Assembly (NCBI GenBank): GCA_016182605.1
Contig: JACPGE010000047.1
Span: 27,435-91,434 of the forward strand
Direction of reading: 5' to 3'
From: Candidatus Hydrogenedentota bacterium
Lineage (GTDB): Bacteria; Hydrogenedentota; Hydrogenedentia; Hydrogenedentales; JAEUWI01
DNA: 64,000 bases
Of the stretch, positions 44,401 to 52,586 are shown in pieces. The position numbers were made by a program, and so were the translations under genes. The notes below the pieces were generated by a model, which was given only the letters and a program-made list of their open reading frames with translations, had not been told where the DNA came from and made no database searches. Every line of letters begins with the position of its first letter. Position 1 is the first letter of the stretch.

Positions 44401-46522
44401 ATTCACCGTGAACAGCGCCGTCGCCACCTCCTCCACCGAAGTGGAGGTCACCTTCAGCCGCGCCGTGCCCCACGCAGACGCGCTGGACCCCGCGCACTAC
44501 GCGATCAAGAACGCCGCCCAGGCCCCCCTCGCCGTCACGCAGGTGAAGCGCCTCGCCGCGGACAAGGTCCTCCTCACCACCGCCGCACAGACCAATGGCG
44601 CCGCCTACACCCTCACCGTCTTCGCCATCACCGATGCCCATGCCCTCGGCGTGAGTGTCGCGCACACCGCAGGCTTCACCGGCTCCGCAGTCACCCCGCA
44701 AGACACCGACGGCGACGGCATGCCCAACGCCTGGGAAACCGCCAATAGCCTCAACCCGGCCGTCAACGACGCCGCGGGCAACCCCGACAACGACGGCCTG
44801 AGCAACCTCAACGAATTCCTCCACCGCACCAATCCCCAGGACAACGACACGGACAACGACGGCCTCACCGATGGCGCGGAAGTCAACACCCACAACACCC
44901 ATCCCCTGCTCGCCGACACCGACCGCGACGGCCTCGACGATGGATGGGAAGTCCTCCACGGCCTCAATCCCCTCACCGACAGCGCCGCCCTCGACAACGA
45001 TGGCGACGGCCTCAACAACACCGTGGAACACACCCTCGGCACCGACCCGGGCGATGCCGACAGCGACAACGACGGACTCACCGACGGCCAGGAACGCGAC
45101 CAGTACGGCACCGACCCCAACGACGCCGACAGCGACAACGACTCCCTCGGCGATGGCGATGAAGCCGCCAACGGACACAACCCCCTCGCCGACAGCAGCG
45201 TCCACGCCGCCGTCATGGCGCCCCAGGACGGTGCATCCGTCACCGGCGATCGCGTCACCGTCGCCGCAGCCATCGTCTCCGGCCGCGAGGCCGACGTGGC
45301 CACGCTACGCTTCGAGGTCAAGGGCCCCGGCACCGGCAACCTCTTCGCCGAACTGGACACCCTCACCACTCCCCCCTTCCTCACCCACTGGAACGCGAGC
45401 GGCATGGGCGACGGCGCCTACGAACTGCGCGCTATCGTCACGAGCCGTGCCGGCCTGGTCGACCCGGCGCCCCAGGTCACCAACGTTACCGTCTCCGCCG
45501 CCGCGCCGATCGTCGAGGGCGAAGTCGGCGGCGAACACACCCAGGACACGCCCGTCAACACAGCCCTCGGCAACGAAGTCGTCAGCGCCGACTCCAACGC
45601 CCCCGTCAACGTCGAGGTGACCCTCCCCGGCGATGCCCTCACCAGCAACACCACCCTGCGCATCGTCTTCCTCAGCGCCTCGAAGTACATCGTCGAACTC
45701 GACGAACGCGAAGCCGCCACCGGCATCGCGATCGAACTCACCCTCCTCAGCGGACAGACCGCACTCGCCAACGGCGAGTCGGCCACCATCCTCCTGGGCT
45801 ACCCCGACGCCAACAACGACGGCTACCTCGACAACACCCTCCTCGACGAGGACCTGCTGGTCCTCAAGTACCTCAACCCCGGCACCAACGAATTGGAGCG
45901 GCTCGTAAGTTCCGAGGTGGATGCCCGCGCCAACACCGTCACCGCCGTGACCGATCACTTCAGCACCTTCGTCCTCGTCGCCGAAGTCCCCCTGCCCCCC
46001 CTCGACATCACCACCGCCTCCCTGCCCTACGGCTTCCCCGGCGAGCCCTACAACCATACCCTCACCGCATCCGGCGGTGAAGGCCCCTACACTTGGCAGC
46101 TCACCGTCGGCGAACTGCCCAACGGACTCGCCCTCACCGGCGGCGCCATCACCGGCACCCCCACCGAAGGCGGCGCCTTCGGATTCGGCATCCGCGTACT
46201 CGACGCACAGGCCCCCGCGGAAAAGAAAACCCGCGGATTCTCCCTCAAAATCGCCACCAGCGAAGACGACGCAGACAACGACGGCATCCCCGACGACTAC
46301 GAAGGCTCCGGCGACCCCGACGGAGACACCATACCCAACTACCTCGACCTCGACTCCGACAACGACGGCGTCAACGACAGCACCGAATACAACTTCGGCT
46401 ACGACCCCTACGACAACAGCAGCACCCCTAACTTAAGCCTCGCCCTGTGGACGACAATTCTCATGATAATGAGTCTTGGAGCGCTGCTTCTGCATTCGGC
46501 AAATAGAATCCGTATGCGGTGA
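41429..46522 (+). CDS. Giant exported LVIVD-repeat surface protein with calcium-binding repeats and C-terminal membrane anchor
   Basis: The product has about 1,697 residues. GGGGAG nine bases before ATG 41429 supports this start; 41408 is the longest frame. A signal peptide (MLAALLTLSLAGFAAAQ) is followed by many LVIVD-type repeats (LRIVDVSNPANP, VDIVDVSNPSAP, LYVVDVSDPQAP) forming a beta-propeller up to about residue 610. Ig-like regions come next. A thrombospondin-3-like calcium-binding stretch (DTDGDGMPNAWE, DNDGLTDGAE) spans about 1090-1255, and a putative-Ig (He_PIG) domain (PYTWQLTVGELPNGL) lies near 1535. The end is a hydrophobic helix (LALWTTILMIMSLGALLL) and a basic tail (NRIRMR), resembling a sorting/anchor signal. 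The second half is more GC-rich and uniform in codon use than the propeller part. Confidence 0.85.
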   Translation: MAMTGGKVYGRMLAALLTLSLAGFAAAQVQTLPVVGQIGGAVDGKVSVQGNYAYIQEGARLRIVDVSNPANPTPAGSILFEGSVHGVFALDSRILVGTSVGFYIADASDPESPRIAGTLSLPSGDVFAVGNIAYVCSDIFLHMVNISNPANPLLLGSYTSLQGPCYIVKVLNGYAYIVTGSETVDIVDVSNPSAPAGLAVAQIPDVDLQNISVAGGYMYAAGWYGGFKAVDISNASAPLLVGSFATLGVAYAVAVQGHYAFVAVNNLGLEILDITNPMNPESVGNLASGPYTHNLTVAGDYAYLTGNGQGGLMVVDITSLTAPTLAGVYRSDADSIMDIVKIGNYAYASSITDGLYVLDVSQPDHPVTVATENSHGSTRLAIRGSNLYIASDRLGFRVFDVGVPELPLHIATYSSGGDGSGLCLRGSFCYFSDTTTLLDIVDCSDPSTPLRVGSLGIAGGVGRGPFVDGNIAYIPTSNPDRLYVVDVSDPQAPFMLTAITPTEPLHSVFVDNGVAYVGGSTTLFTYDISNPATPSPIGSLAFGDPVRGLNLSEGALFVSAGNVYVLDISNPAVPSISAQFTSPYEALAVQAAELGYVAASAAGIYILAIPPPAPLVNPVVRYINADTITVTGTATAGSFVTVGGGAFPRFQQLAEGATAFSIPMDLKQEAVNTLSVTTMNEFGLVSLPSIHRVVEGVAFPATIQTVAALAVTPTTATVPLFGSQAFVCEATFSNAATAQVTPFVSWNELANGELITSGGLYVNTATGAATVQASDAGVLSNTVTVNDGAKLAGAKADRGIIAGRVFDHFTGLGLGPSVQAIVRGYPPFVTEPAAQYPLLVETGNYHFDLDEGNYTFEGASANYRPESVFFQPIRLDTPLKQDFALRRVDNEPPVVTFIEPLNGQVTGAPEVGITAIVFDELSELAEAQLIVNGESFPIRVEEPQPAISFEGFYRTVWPVSGGNNTFQIRAVDTEGNETTSPMLSTSYDATPFTVNSAVATSSTEVEVTFSRAVPHADALDPAHYAIKNAAQAPLAVTQVKRLAADKVLLTTAAQTNGAAYTLTVFAITDAHALGVSVAHTAGFTGSAVTPQDTDGDGMPNAWETANSLNPAVNDAAGNPDNDGLSNLNEFLHRTNPQDNDTDNDGLTDGAEVNTHNTHPLLADTDRDGLDDGWEVLHGLNPLTDSAALDNDGDGLNNTVEHTLGTDPGDADSDNDGLTDGQERDQYGTDPNDADSDNDSLGDGDEAANGHNPLADSSVHAAVMAPQDGASVTGDRVTVAAAIVSGREADVATLRFEVKGPGTGNLFAELDTLTTPPFLTHWNASGMGDGAYELRAIVTSRAGLVDPAPQVTNVTVSAAAPIVEGEVGGEHTQDTPVNTALGNEVVSADSNAPVNVEVTLPGDALTSNTTLRIVFLSASKYIVELDEREAATGIAIELTLLSGQTALANGESATILLGYPDANNDGYLDNTLLDEDLLVLKYLNPGTNELERLVSSEVDARANTVTAVTDHFSTFVLVAEVPLPPLDITTASLPYGFPGEPYNHTLTASGGEGPYTWQLTVGELPNGLALTGGAITGTPTEGGAFGFGIRVLDAQAPAEKKTRGFSLKIATSEDDADNDGIPDDYEGSGDPDGDTIPNYLDLDSDNDGVNDSTEYNFGYDPYDNSSTPNLSLALWTTILMIMSLGALLLHSANRIRMR

Positions 46523-46558
46523 GACAGCCGGACTTCGAACGCCATATCATAAAAATAG

Positions 46559-46585
46559 GGGCGTCAGGGAAATGTCCTGACGCCC
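46559..46585. terminator. Hairpin terminator between convergent genes
   Basis: GGGCGTCAGG (46559-46568) and CCTGACGCCC (46576-46585) form a perfect ten-pair stem with a short loop. An A-rich stretch on the left would be a U-tract for the leftward prepilin gene; there is no strong T run on the right. Confidence 0.6.
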
Positions 46586-46616
46586 AAACCCGGTCAATCT
46601 TGATGCGCTATCGACT

Positions 46617-47609
46617 TCAGCCGAAGAAGCTGGTCAATCCCGCAAAACTGCGGTTTGCTGGGAATCCCTCCGGATAACGGAAGAAATCAGCATGCCCATC
46701 CAGATAGAGGACATTCGCCCCTCCTGGCACGTGGTTATAGAGCCCCAGAGCGCTGTCGGCGCCCGTGAACACCGCTGCCTCATTGGAAGCCACTATGTCC
46801 CACATGATCGGCAGCTCGCTCTGCGCTATGGCACTTCCGCCCGGATTATTGATATCCGTGATCATGAACCGTTCAATCCCCTCGCGCAACCGGTAGATTG
46901 TGCTGCCGCTGCTGTTGCCGATACCCATCCCGTCGAACATCGGCCCAAATGCAGTGATATCGGCCACGTCACAATCTTCATCGAGAGGGCCATCGTTGGT
47001 GGGATCTGCATCTCCAAATCCACCGTCCACCTGCGCATAGGCAAGCAACGCGGCCAATTGGGCATTCACTTGAACTCCCGCGCCCAAGCCCAGCGTGCCC
47101 GAGTCGATAGTCGGGTCGTCGTCCTGCACCTTGTCCACCGCGTATCCAATGTATACGTAGCTTTCATCGCCTTGCGTTATGGCCCCCAGGCAGATTGTTG
47201 GGCAAGTGCCACTGCCATCATCCCGAACCCATCCCGCACTGGCCTCAATCGACTCTTCCAAACCCGCATCCGACGGACAGAGGATAACGCCTGGGTCGGT
47301 CAAATACTCGGGATGAAGCGCATACATGCTGGCGCAGAAATCGGCATCGTCGAGTTCGTTCTCGCAACCCGTACAGTTGTCATCGGCGCCGTACACTTCG
47401 TCACCATGAACCGGCGGCATACGCTCACCCTTGGATTCGTTGGCGTACATTTTGAGAACGATGCCCATCTGCTTCAGGTTGTTCTGGCAACTGGCGCGTC
47501 GCGCCGCCTCACGAGCACGTGCGAGCGCGGGCAACAGAATCGCTGCCAGAATGCCAATGATCGCAATGACCACCAGCAATTCAATCAGGGTAAATCCTTG
47601 CTTTTTCAT
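46617..47609 (-). CDS. Type IV prepilin-like protein (H-X9-DG / DUF1559 type)
   Basis: The 330-residue product begins with a textbook prepilin leader: [20 protein letters not shown], with cleavage before Phe6 and Glu at mature position 5. The linker [18 protein letters not shown] and the C-terminal H-X9-DG motif ([14 protein letters not shown]) are those of the DUF1559 (SBP_bac_10) pseudopilins so abundant in planctomycetes and relatives. ATG 47609 follows GAGAGG; the longer frame to 47828 is not coding-like. It is probably exported by a type II/IV pilus-like system. pilT at 0.6 kb is the only other pilus gene here. Confidence 0.9.
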   Translation of the reverse strand: MKKQGFTLIELLVVIAIIGILAAILLPALARAREAARRASCQNNLKQMGIVLKMYANESKGERMPPVHGDEVYGADDNCTGCENELDDADFCASMYALHPEYLTDPGVILCPSDAGLEESIEASAGWVRDDGSGTCPTICLGAITQGDESYVYIGYAVDKVQDDDPTIDSGTLGLGAGVQVNAQLAALLAYAQVDGGFGDADPTNDGPLDEDCDVADITAFGPMFDGMGIGNSSGSTIYRLREGIERFMITDINNPGGSAIAQSELPIMWDIVASNEAAVFTGADSALGLYNHVPGGANVLYLDGHADFFRYPEGFPANRSFAGLTSFFG

Positions 47610-48182
47610 GGTACTGCCTCTCAGATTTTTTGCCAGGAATTCACAGTCAACTATCTGGCCTCCTTCCGCAAAAATTCCGATTCCAGGATCTGGACCCCAG
47701 CGTAGAACCTCCTTTCTGACAGCGCCCGGACTGGAAACGAAGTTACCAGACCCGATGAACAGCCTGCGGTCCAAATCGAAGCACGATCCATTTATGTCAA
47801 CAAATGACCGGCACAATCTATGCCGCAATTGTTTCCCGAAACAAAAAAATCAAAACCGGCAGATTTCTCCAGGTTCTCGAAAAGCGGATTGGATAACAAT
47901 ATGGTGAGGCAGCGCACCGAGAAACCGCTATCTAAAGTATTATCGTCTGGAAACGGCGAAGCCTCCACAGGAAACTAAAGAGGAACTCGGAGTTCCCGCA
48001 GGATTCAAAGCAAAAAAAGCGTGCGATCGCAGATTTCATATAGATGATGTTTTTGGTATTTTGTGCCAACGCCCAATCGAGGCATTTTTGGAGGAGGATT
48101 ACGGCCAGCTTCATCTTGGCGGCGCCGGCTTGGCGATGCCGCGGGCCTGGTGACCTGCATCGGACACAAGGTACAACCGGAT
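47610..48182. other. Intergenic region, no gene recognised
   Basis: This AT-richer region upstream of the prepilin gene and downstream of the beta-helix gene holds only short, unconvincing frames. A TTGACA on the minus strand (about 47794-47799) has no good -10 partner at the standard spacing. Confidence 0.5.
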
Positions 48183-51056
48183 TCAATAACGCCGTCTATC
48201 TGAATCCATCCCAACTAGAACTGCGATGGCCATCCCCAATACCAGCATGTTGCCGAGCCAGCCCCCAACGCTCTTCCTCACATAGGCTTTCGCCGAATTG
48301 CAGCCTTCAGGTCCGGCAGGATTTAAGAATTCGTTCAAATCCGTCCGCGTCAGTCCTTCGGCCAAGTCACCGCCAATCTGCTCGAATCGCTCAGTCGACA
48401 AAGTGGGCAAGAAATCTGATGCCTCTTCAAACGTTATGCGGCCATCATCATTAGAATCCACGATCTCAAACTGACTTAGTAACAGCGCTGCAATTTGCCG
48501 GGAGGTCTGCTCACCCTCACCCTCACCCTCACCCTCACCTTCGCCCTCACCTTCGCCCTCACCTTCGCCCTCACCTGTCAAAGATTCATTCAGGGAAATC
48601 ACGATGGGACGAATATCGCCCGCACGCAACGTCGCCCCGACCGTCACCGAATCGTAGGCCATCGCAGCACCGAACACCTCAAACGACCCGGGTTCCAGTC
48701 CCAGAAAGATCGCGAGGCCCGATCGATCTGCGGGAACCTCGACCCCCCGTACGCGCGCATAAGGTTGCTGCGTCAGCGGTATGACCTCTCCGGACACAGC
48801 GTCCAGCAATTGCACCGCGACCGAGTTGGAGACCAGCGACTTCTCCACAAAGGGCGCAATAATCACCTGGTCAGCGCCCGCCTTGCCCGAAGGCACGTCC
48901 AATTGGGCGCGGATCTCACTCTCGGTGTAAACCCCCCAGTCGTTGTACTGCGCATACGTCAATGCGGGATTCACATTGTCGTACTTGATGAAGTTGTCAT
49001 CCACATCGCGGAAGCGGTTAAAACCCGTCGTGGTGATGTCGTCCGCATCCCCCAGCAACGGTGTCGAACCTTCGCCCTGCTTGACCGTGAATCCCACAAA
49101 GACCGCGTCCCGCCGGATATTGTCGAAGACGTTCTGGGTCACGTTCACCTGTGAATCCACCGCATGCAGCCCGCGCTCCAGATTCGTAAACGTGCATTGC
49201 CGGACCATCGAACCCGAGGAATCCGCCCCCGTGATAAAAACGCCCGTGGGCGTCGCAATCCCGATCGTGCCATCGATGATCACATCCTCCACCAGCGCGG
49301 TCACATTCTCGATACGGATGAGCACCGGCGCACCCGTAATACCGATCGGGATCGTGACCGTGCACGCGGACAGCACGCTGCCCTCGGCCAGCGCCACCGC
49401 GGGCGCATCCTGGGCATCCAACGGCGGCAGCAGCGTCGTCATGGCGGGCGCGTCCGCATCGCCCCCCCGAAGCGTCACATGCGGCATCAACTGCACCCGC
49501 TCCTGGTACGCACCCGCCGCCAGGTGCACCGTCACGGCAAAATCCTCCGTCCCTTCCGGCACCGCGCTCATGGCGAAAGCAATGGTTTTCCACGGGTTCT
49601 CCTGCGTGCCGTTCCCCGCCAGATCGCTCCCCGCGCCCGAAACATAGAATACGGATTGCGGATCCTGATCGTCGCGCGGAGATGTCCCGCGACGGAACTC
49701 CTCGATATTGTCCAGGCCATCCTCATCCGAATCGATCGCGTCGTCCTCACCAGACTCCGGATTCAACTCATATTCCCGCTCATAATCATCCGGCAATCCG
49801 CCCTCGTCGCTGTCCTCGCCAAATTCAAACGCGCCCATGTCCGGACCATCATTCTGTGGCCGCACCGCCCCCACAAGATCAATCGCGGGCGCATTCGCAG
49901 AAGCCGCGTCAATCGCGGACGAAGTCGCACTCAACATATAGGGAAACGGTACCGCCGTCAGCCGGAATACCGGGTCCGCCAGCACGTTTCCATCGCCCGC
50001 TGTGGCCTCCTGCACGATGGACGCGCGGACAGTGGCGCTGCTGCCCTCATAATTGAAAACGCCGGCCGGCACATTCCCCGCAAAGATCGCGTTCTCCACG
50101 TCCACACTGGACATAAACTCGTTCGCGACAGCCCCGCCATTCGACCCCGCCTGATTCGCAGCCACCGTGCAGTTCAACAGCGTTGCCATGGTCTGTGAAC
50201 TGTTGTACATGCCGCCACCATCGACCGCGGCCGTGTTCTCCGCAATCACGCAATTGCTCAGCGACGGCGCGGATCCGCTCAACGCCGCAATCCCGCCGCC
50301 GATAGCGGCAGCGTTGTTCAGGATCAGGCATTGTGCCGCCGGCCAGCCGCTCCGCTGCGTGAACACAGCCCCGCCCACGCCACTCGCGGTGTTCTCCTCC
50401 AGCCTGCACCTCAAGAGGATGAAGTTGGAGTCTACGGCATATACCGCCCCCCCGGATGCACCGGCCGTGGCCCTGTTCGCCGTAAACACACAGTCGGCGA
50501 AAGCCGCGGCCGAATCCTTCATATACACGCCGCCGCCCAATTGACGCGTCTCGTTCCCCGTGATTGTGCAGTGGGCGATAACGGGCGATGTGCCGTTCAA
50601 ATAGATCCCTCCGCCCGTTCCCAGCCCCGGATTCTCCTGCGTGGCCGTCGCAGTGGCACGGCCACCCGTAATCGTAAACCCTTCGAGATGCACGTCGTTT
50701 GCACCCGTCACCACGTGATTGGGCGCGGCGATGCCACTTGCGTCAATGCTGGTCACGTTCACCGCAGCATCACGCTGAGAACGTTCGGTCTCCACCCCCG
50801 CGAAACCGCCGTAAAGATCGACCCCCTCCACCAGCACGATCGTCTGGGGATAGACCGCGCCCGCCACCCAGATTTCATCCCCCGGCGCCGCACTGGCCAA
50901 GGCGTCGCCGATCGTGGCAAACGCGCGCTCCCACGTGGACCCATCCCTCGGGGTTTCCACAGCGTCCGGCTTCACGCGAAGGGTGGCGGCAGAGGCCTGC
51001 ACACAAAAGAGCAACAACGCAACCGCAATGGCCGGCATGTTGCGCGAAGTTTTCAC
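48183..51056 (-). CDS. Exported right-handed beta-helix protein with (Gly-Glu)n, EF-hand and C-terminal anchor
   Basis: The 957-residue product starts at GTG 51056 after GGAGG (eight bases); the longer frame from 51083 is less likely. The signal peptide (AIAVALLLFCVQASA) is followed by a DUF1565-like segment (GSTWERAFATIGDAL) and parallel beta-helix coils rich in N/G turns (GFTITGGRA, CTITGNET, CVFTANRAT). A region with EYELNPESGEDDAIDSDEDGLDN and more helix coils follows. A (Gly-Glu)n linker (minus strand, about 48510-48580) precedes an EF-hand (DSNDDGRITFEEA). The tail GGWLGNMLVLGMAIAVLVG plus DRRRY looks like a membrane anchor/sorting signal, with a Cys just before it. It is probably a surface adhesin or polysaccharide-active protein. 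Confidence 0.85.
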   Translation of the reverse strand: MKTSRNMPAIAVALLLFCVQASAATLRVKPDAVETPRDGSTWERAFATIGDALASAAPGDEIWVAGAVYPQTIVLVEGVDLYGGFAGVETERSQRDAAVNVTSIDASGIAAPNHVVTGANDVHLEGFTITGGRATATATQENPGLGTGGGIYLNGTSPVIAHCTITGNETRQLGGGVYMKDSAAAFADCVFTANRATAGASGGAVYAVDSNFILLRCRLEENTASGVGGAVFTQRSGWPAAQCLILNNAAAIGGGIAALSGSAPSLSNCVIAENTAAVDGGGMYNSSQTMATLLNCTVAANQAGSNGGAVANEFMSSVDVENAIFAGNVPAGVFNYEGSSATVRASIVQEATAGDGNVLADPVFRLTAVPFPYMLSATSSAIDAASANAPAIDLVGAVRPQNDGPDMGAFEFGEDSDEGGLPDDYEREYELNPESGEDDAIDSDEDGLDNIEEFRRGTSPRDDQDPQSVFYVSGAGSDLAGNGTQENPWKTIAFAMSAVPEGTEDFAVTVHLAAGAYQERVQLMPHVTLRGGDADAPAMTTLLPPLDAQDAPAVALAEGSVLSACTVTIPIGITGAPVLIRIENVTALVEDVIIDGTIGIATPTGVFITGADSSGSMVRQCTFTNLERGLHAVDSQVNVTQNVFDNIRRDAVFVGFTVKQGEGSTPLLGDADDITTTGFNRFRDVDDNFIKYDNVNPALTYAQYNDWGVYTESEIRAQLDVPSGKAGADQVIIAPFVEKSLVSNSVAVQLLDAVSGEVIPLTQQPYARVRGVEVPADRSGLAIFLGLEPGSFEVFGAAMAYDSVTVGATLRAGDIRPIVISLNESLTGEGEGEGEGEGEGEGEGEGEGEQTSRQIAALLLSQFEIVDSNDDGRITFEEASDFLPTLSTERFEQIGGDLAEGLTRTDLNEFLNPAGPEGCNSAKAYVRKSVGGWLGNMLVLGMAIAVLVGMDSDRRRY

Positions 51057-51101
51057 GATTGCTTCCTCCAATTCACCCCTCATAACCCAGGGCCCGCAAG
51101 A

Positions 51102-52586
51102 TTAGAAGTAGACCACCGTCGACAACAGAAATCGGTGCTGGTAGAAATCTTCCCTGAATCCCGAAACGCCCCGAAGGAAGTCCCGATTCACATCCGGCCC
51201 GTAACGAAGCTGATACGCCAGATCGATATTCACCCGTTGGCTCAACAGCAGCCCCACACCCAATCCCGCCCCATAGAACTGATCCGGTTCGCCGCTCCCC
51301 CGATTGTAGGACGAGTTCAGGAAGCTGCGGATGCCCGCGAGCCCGGGGTCGGGCAACGCCACGCGAAAGCCATTGTCCCGGCCCGAGGCGGGCTCTTCAT
51401 CATAAAAGACACCACCGCGCAACGTCCAGAGCCTGTTGAGCGTCTCCCGGGGTTCGCGCGGCACGAATACATACTCCGCGCCCAGCCGCACCGTATACGT
51501 GGGATCCATGCGCGTCCTGGAACGCGGGTCGCCAAGATCGCTCGCATCCACCAGCGATGTCCGGTTGCCGCGGCTGTCCTTCAGGTAAAAATCGTTCCAA
51601 TCCGTCCGAGTCACATCCAGCGATACCGTGAGGCGATCGTTGTGCCGGTAAGCCACCCCCAGCGCGAGCGAATCGGGAAAATGCACTTCGCGCCGTTCCT
51701 CTTCCAGAAGCCCCTCGACATTCAGCGTACCGTTGTTGAAGCGGCTGACGAATCCGCGGCGCCGGTACTTCACATCGCCCGTAAACGCCGTGTCATAGCG
51801 CAGGCCCGCCTTCCAATGCTCGTTGATCTCCCACAGCAGGCCCAGCGTCAGGTTCTCGCCCTTGAAGTTTTCGAAGGACTCGTATTGATTGCGCAGGGCA
51901 AAGGCCTGTGCCGTCAACAGACTCGCACCCACCGTGTCCCGCGTGCGCTGCGTCCAGTCGTTGTCCGACAAAAACGAACTGCGCCACAGATTCACCGTCA
52001 CCCCCAGGGAAAGACGCTGCGTCAACTCGATCGCGATTGCGGGACTAATCGCGCTCAAGCTCCCCTGCTGAACAAAGTTGAGTTGCTCCTGCTGATTGAA
52101 GAAGGCCAGGCGGCCAGACAGGGTCACCGGCTGCGACTGGTGGTATCGCAACTGAAAGTCCCGCGTAAAATCATACTTCTGCTGGTACGCGATCCCCACC
52201 GTAACGTTCCGGCCCAGCACCAGAAACGGCAACGGATGCACATACGAAAGGTAGTTGAGGGCCAGCGCATCAGAGCTGTGCCGGTCCTCGGCTTCCGGAA
52301 AGCGCGCATCCGCCTCGAAATAGTCCACCACACGGTTATACGACTGGACAAAGGAAAACTCGGGCCGCTCCAGTTGAACCAGCCCGGCAGGATTCCAGGA
52401 GGCCGCCGTGGCATCGTCCGCGATCGCCACAAACGCATTCGCCATGCCCGCAGCACGTGCGCCCGACCCCACCGGCGACGGCGAGACAGAGGGCTCCAGG
52501 TCCTGCGCAAGAAGCCGCGGCCCGGCACACAGCATCGCAATGGCCAGCAATACGGCCCGGATGGGAAGTTTACTTGAGCACGACAT
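51102..52586 (-). CDS. Outer-membrane beta-barrel protein (PorV/FadL-like)
   Basis: The 494-residue product has a signal peptide (PIRAVLLAIAMLCAGPRLLAQ). The mature N-terminus, GSGARAAGMANAFVAIADDATAASWNPAGL, is the hallmark of the PorV/UPF0164/FadL-related barrels. The C-terminus ends in aromatic residues (STVVYF), as expected for BAM recognition. The start at ATG 52586 overlaps the preceding gene by 17 bases. It belongs to the kinase-lipoprotein-barrel cluster. In other phyla PorV proteins shuttle secreted cargo; whether that holds here is unknown. Confidence 0.85.
   Translation of the reverse strand: MSCSSKLPIRAVLLAIAMLCAGPRLLAQDLEPSVSPSPVGSGARAAGMANAFVAIADDATAASWNPAGLVQLERPEFSFVQSYNRVVDYFEADARFPEAEDRHSSDALALNYLSYVHPLPFLVLGRNVTVGIAYQQKYDFTRDFQLRYHQSQPVTLSGRLAFFNQQEQLNFVQQGSLSAISPAIAIELTQRLSLGVTVNLWRSSFLSDNDWTQRTRDTVGASLLTAQAFALRNQYESFENFKGENLTLGLLWEINEHWKAGLRYDTAFTGDVKYRRRGFVSRFNNGTLNVEGLLEEERREVHFPDSLALGVAYRHNDRLTVSLDVTRTDWNDFYLKDSRGNRTSLVDASDLGDPRSRTRMDPTYTVRLGAEYVFVPREPRETLNRLWTLRGGVFYDEEPASGRDNGFRVALPDPGLAGIRSFLNSSYNRGSGEPDQFYGAGLGVGLLLSQRVNIDLAYQLRYGPDVNRDFLRGVSGFREDFYQHRFLLSTVVYF

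Noticed and set aside
43187-45205. 672-residue ORF on the minus strand
   Set aside because: It is antisense to the LVIVD giant, low in complexity (Gly/Val/Glu rich) and lacks a recognisable domain; it reflects high GC.
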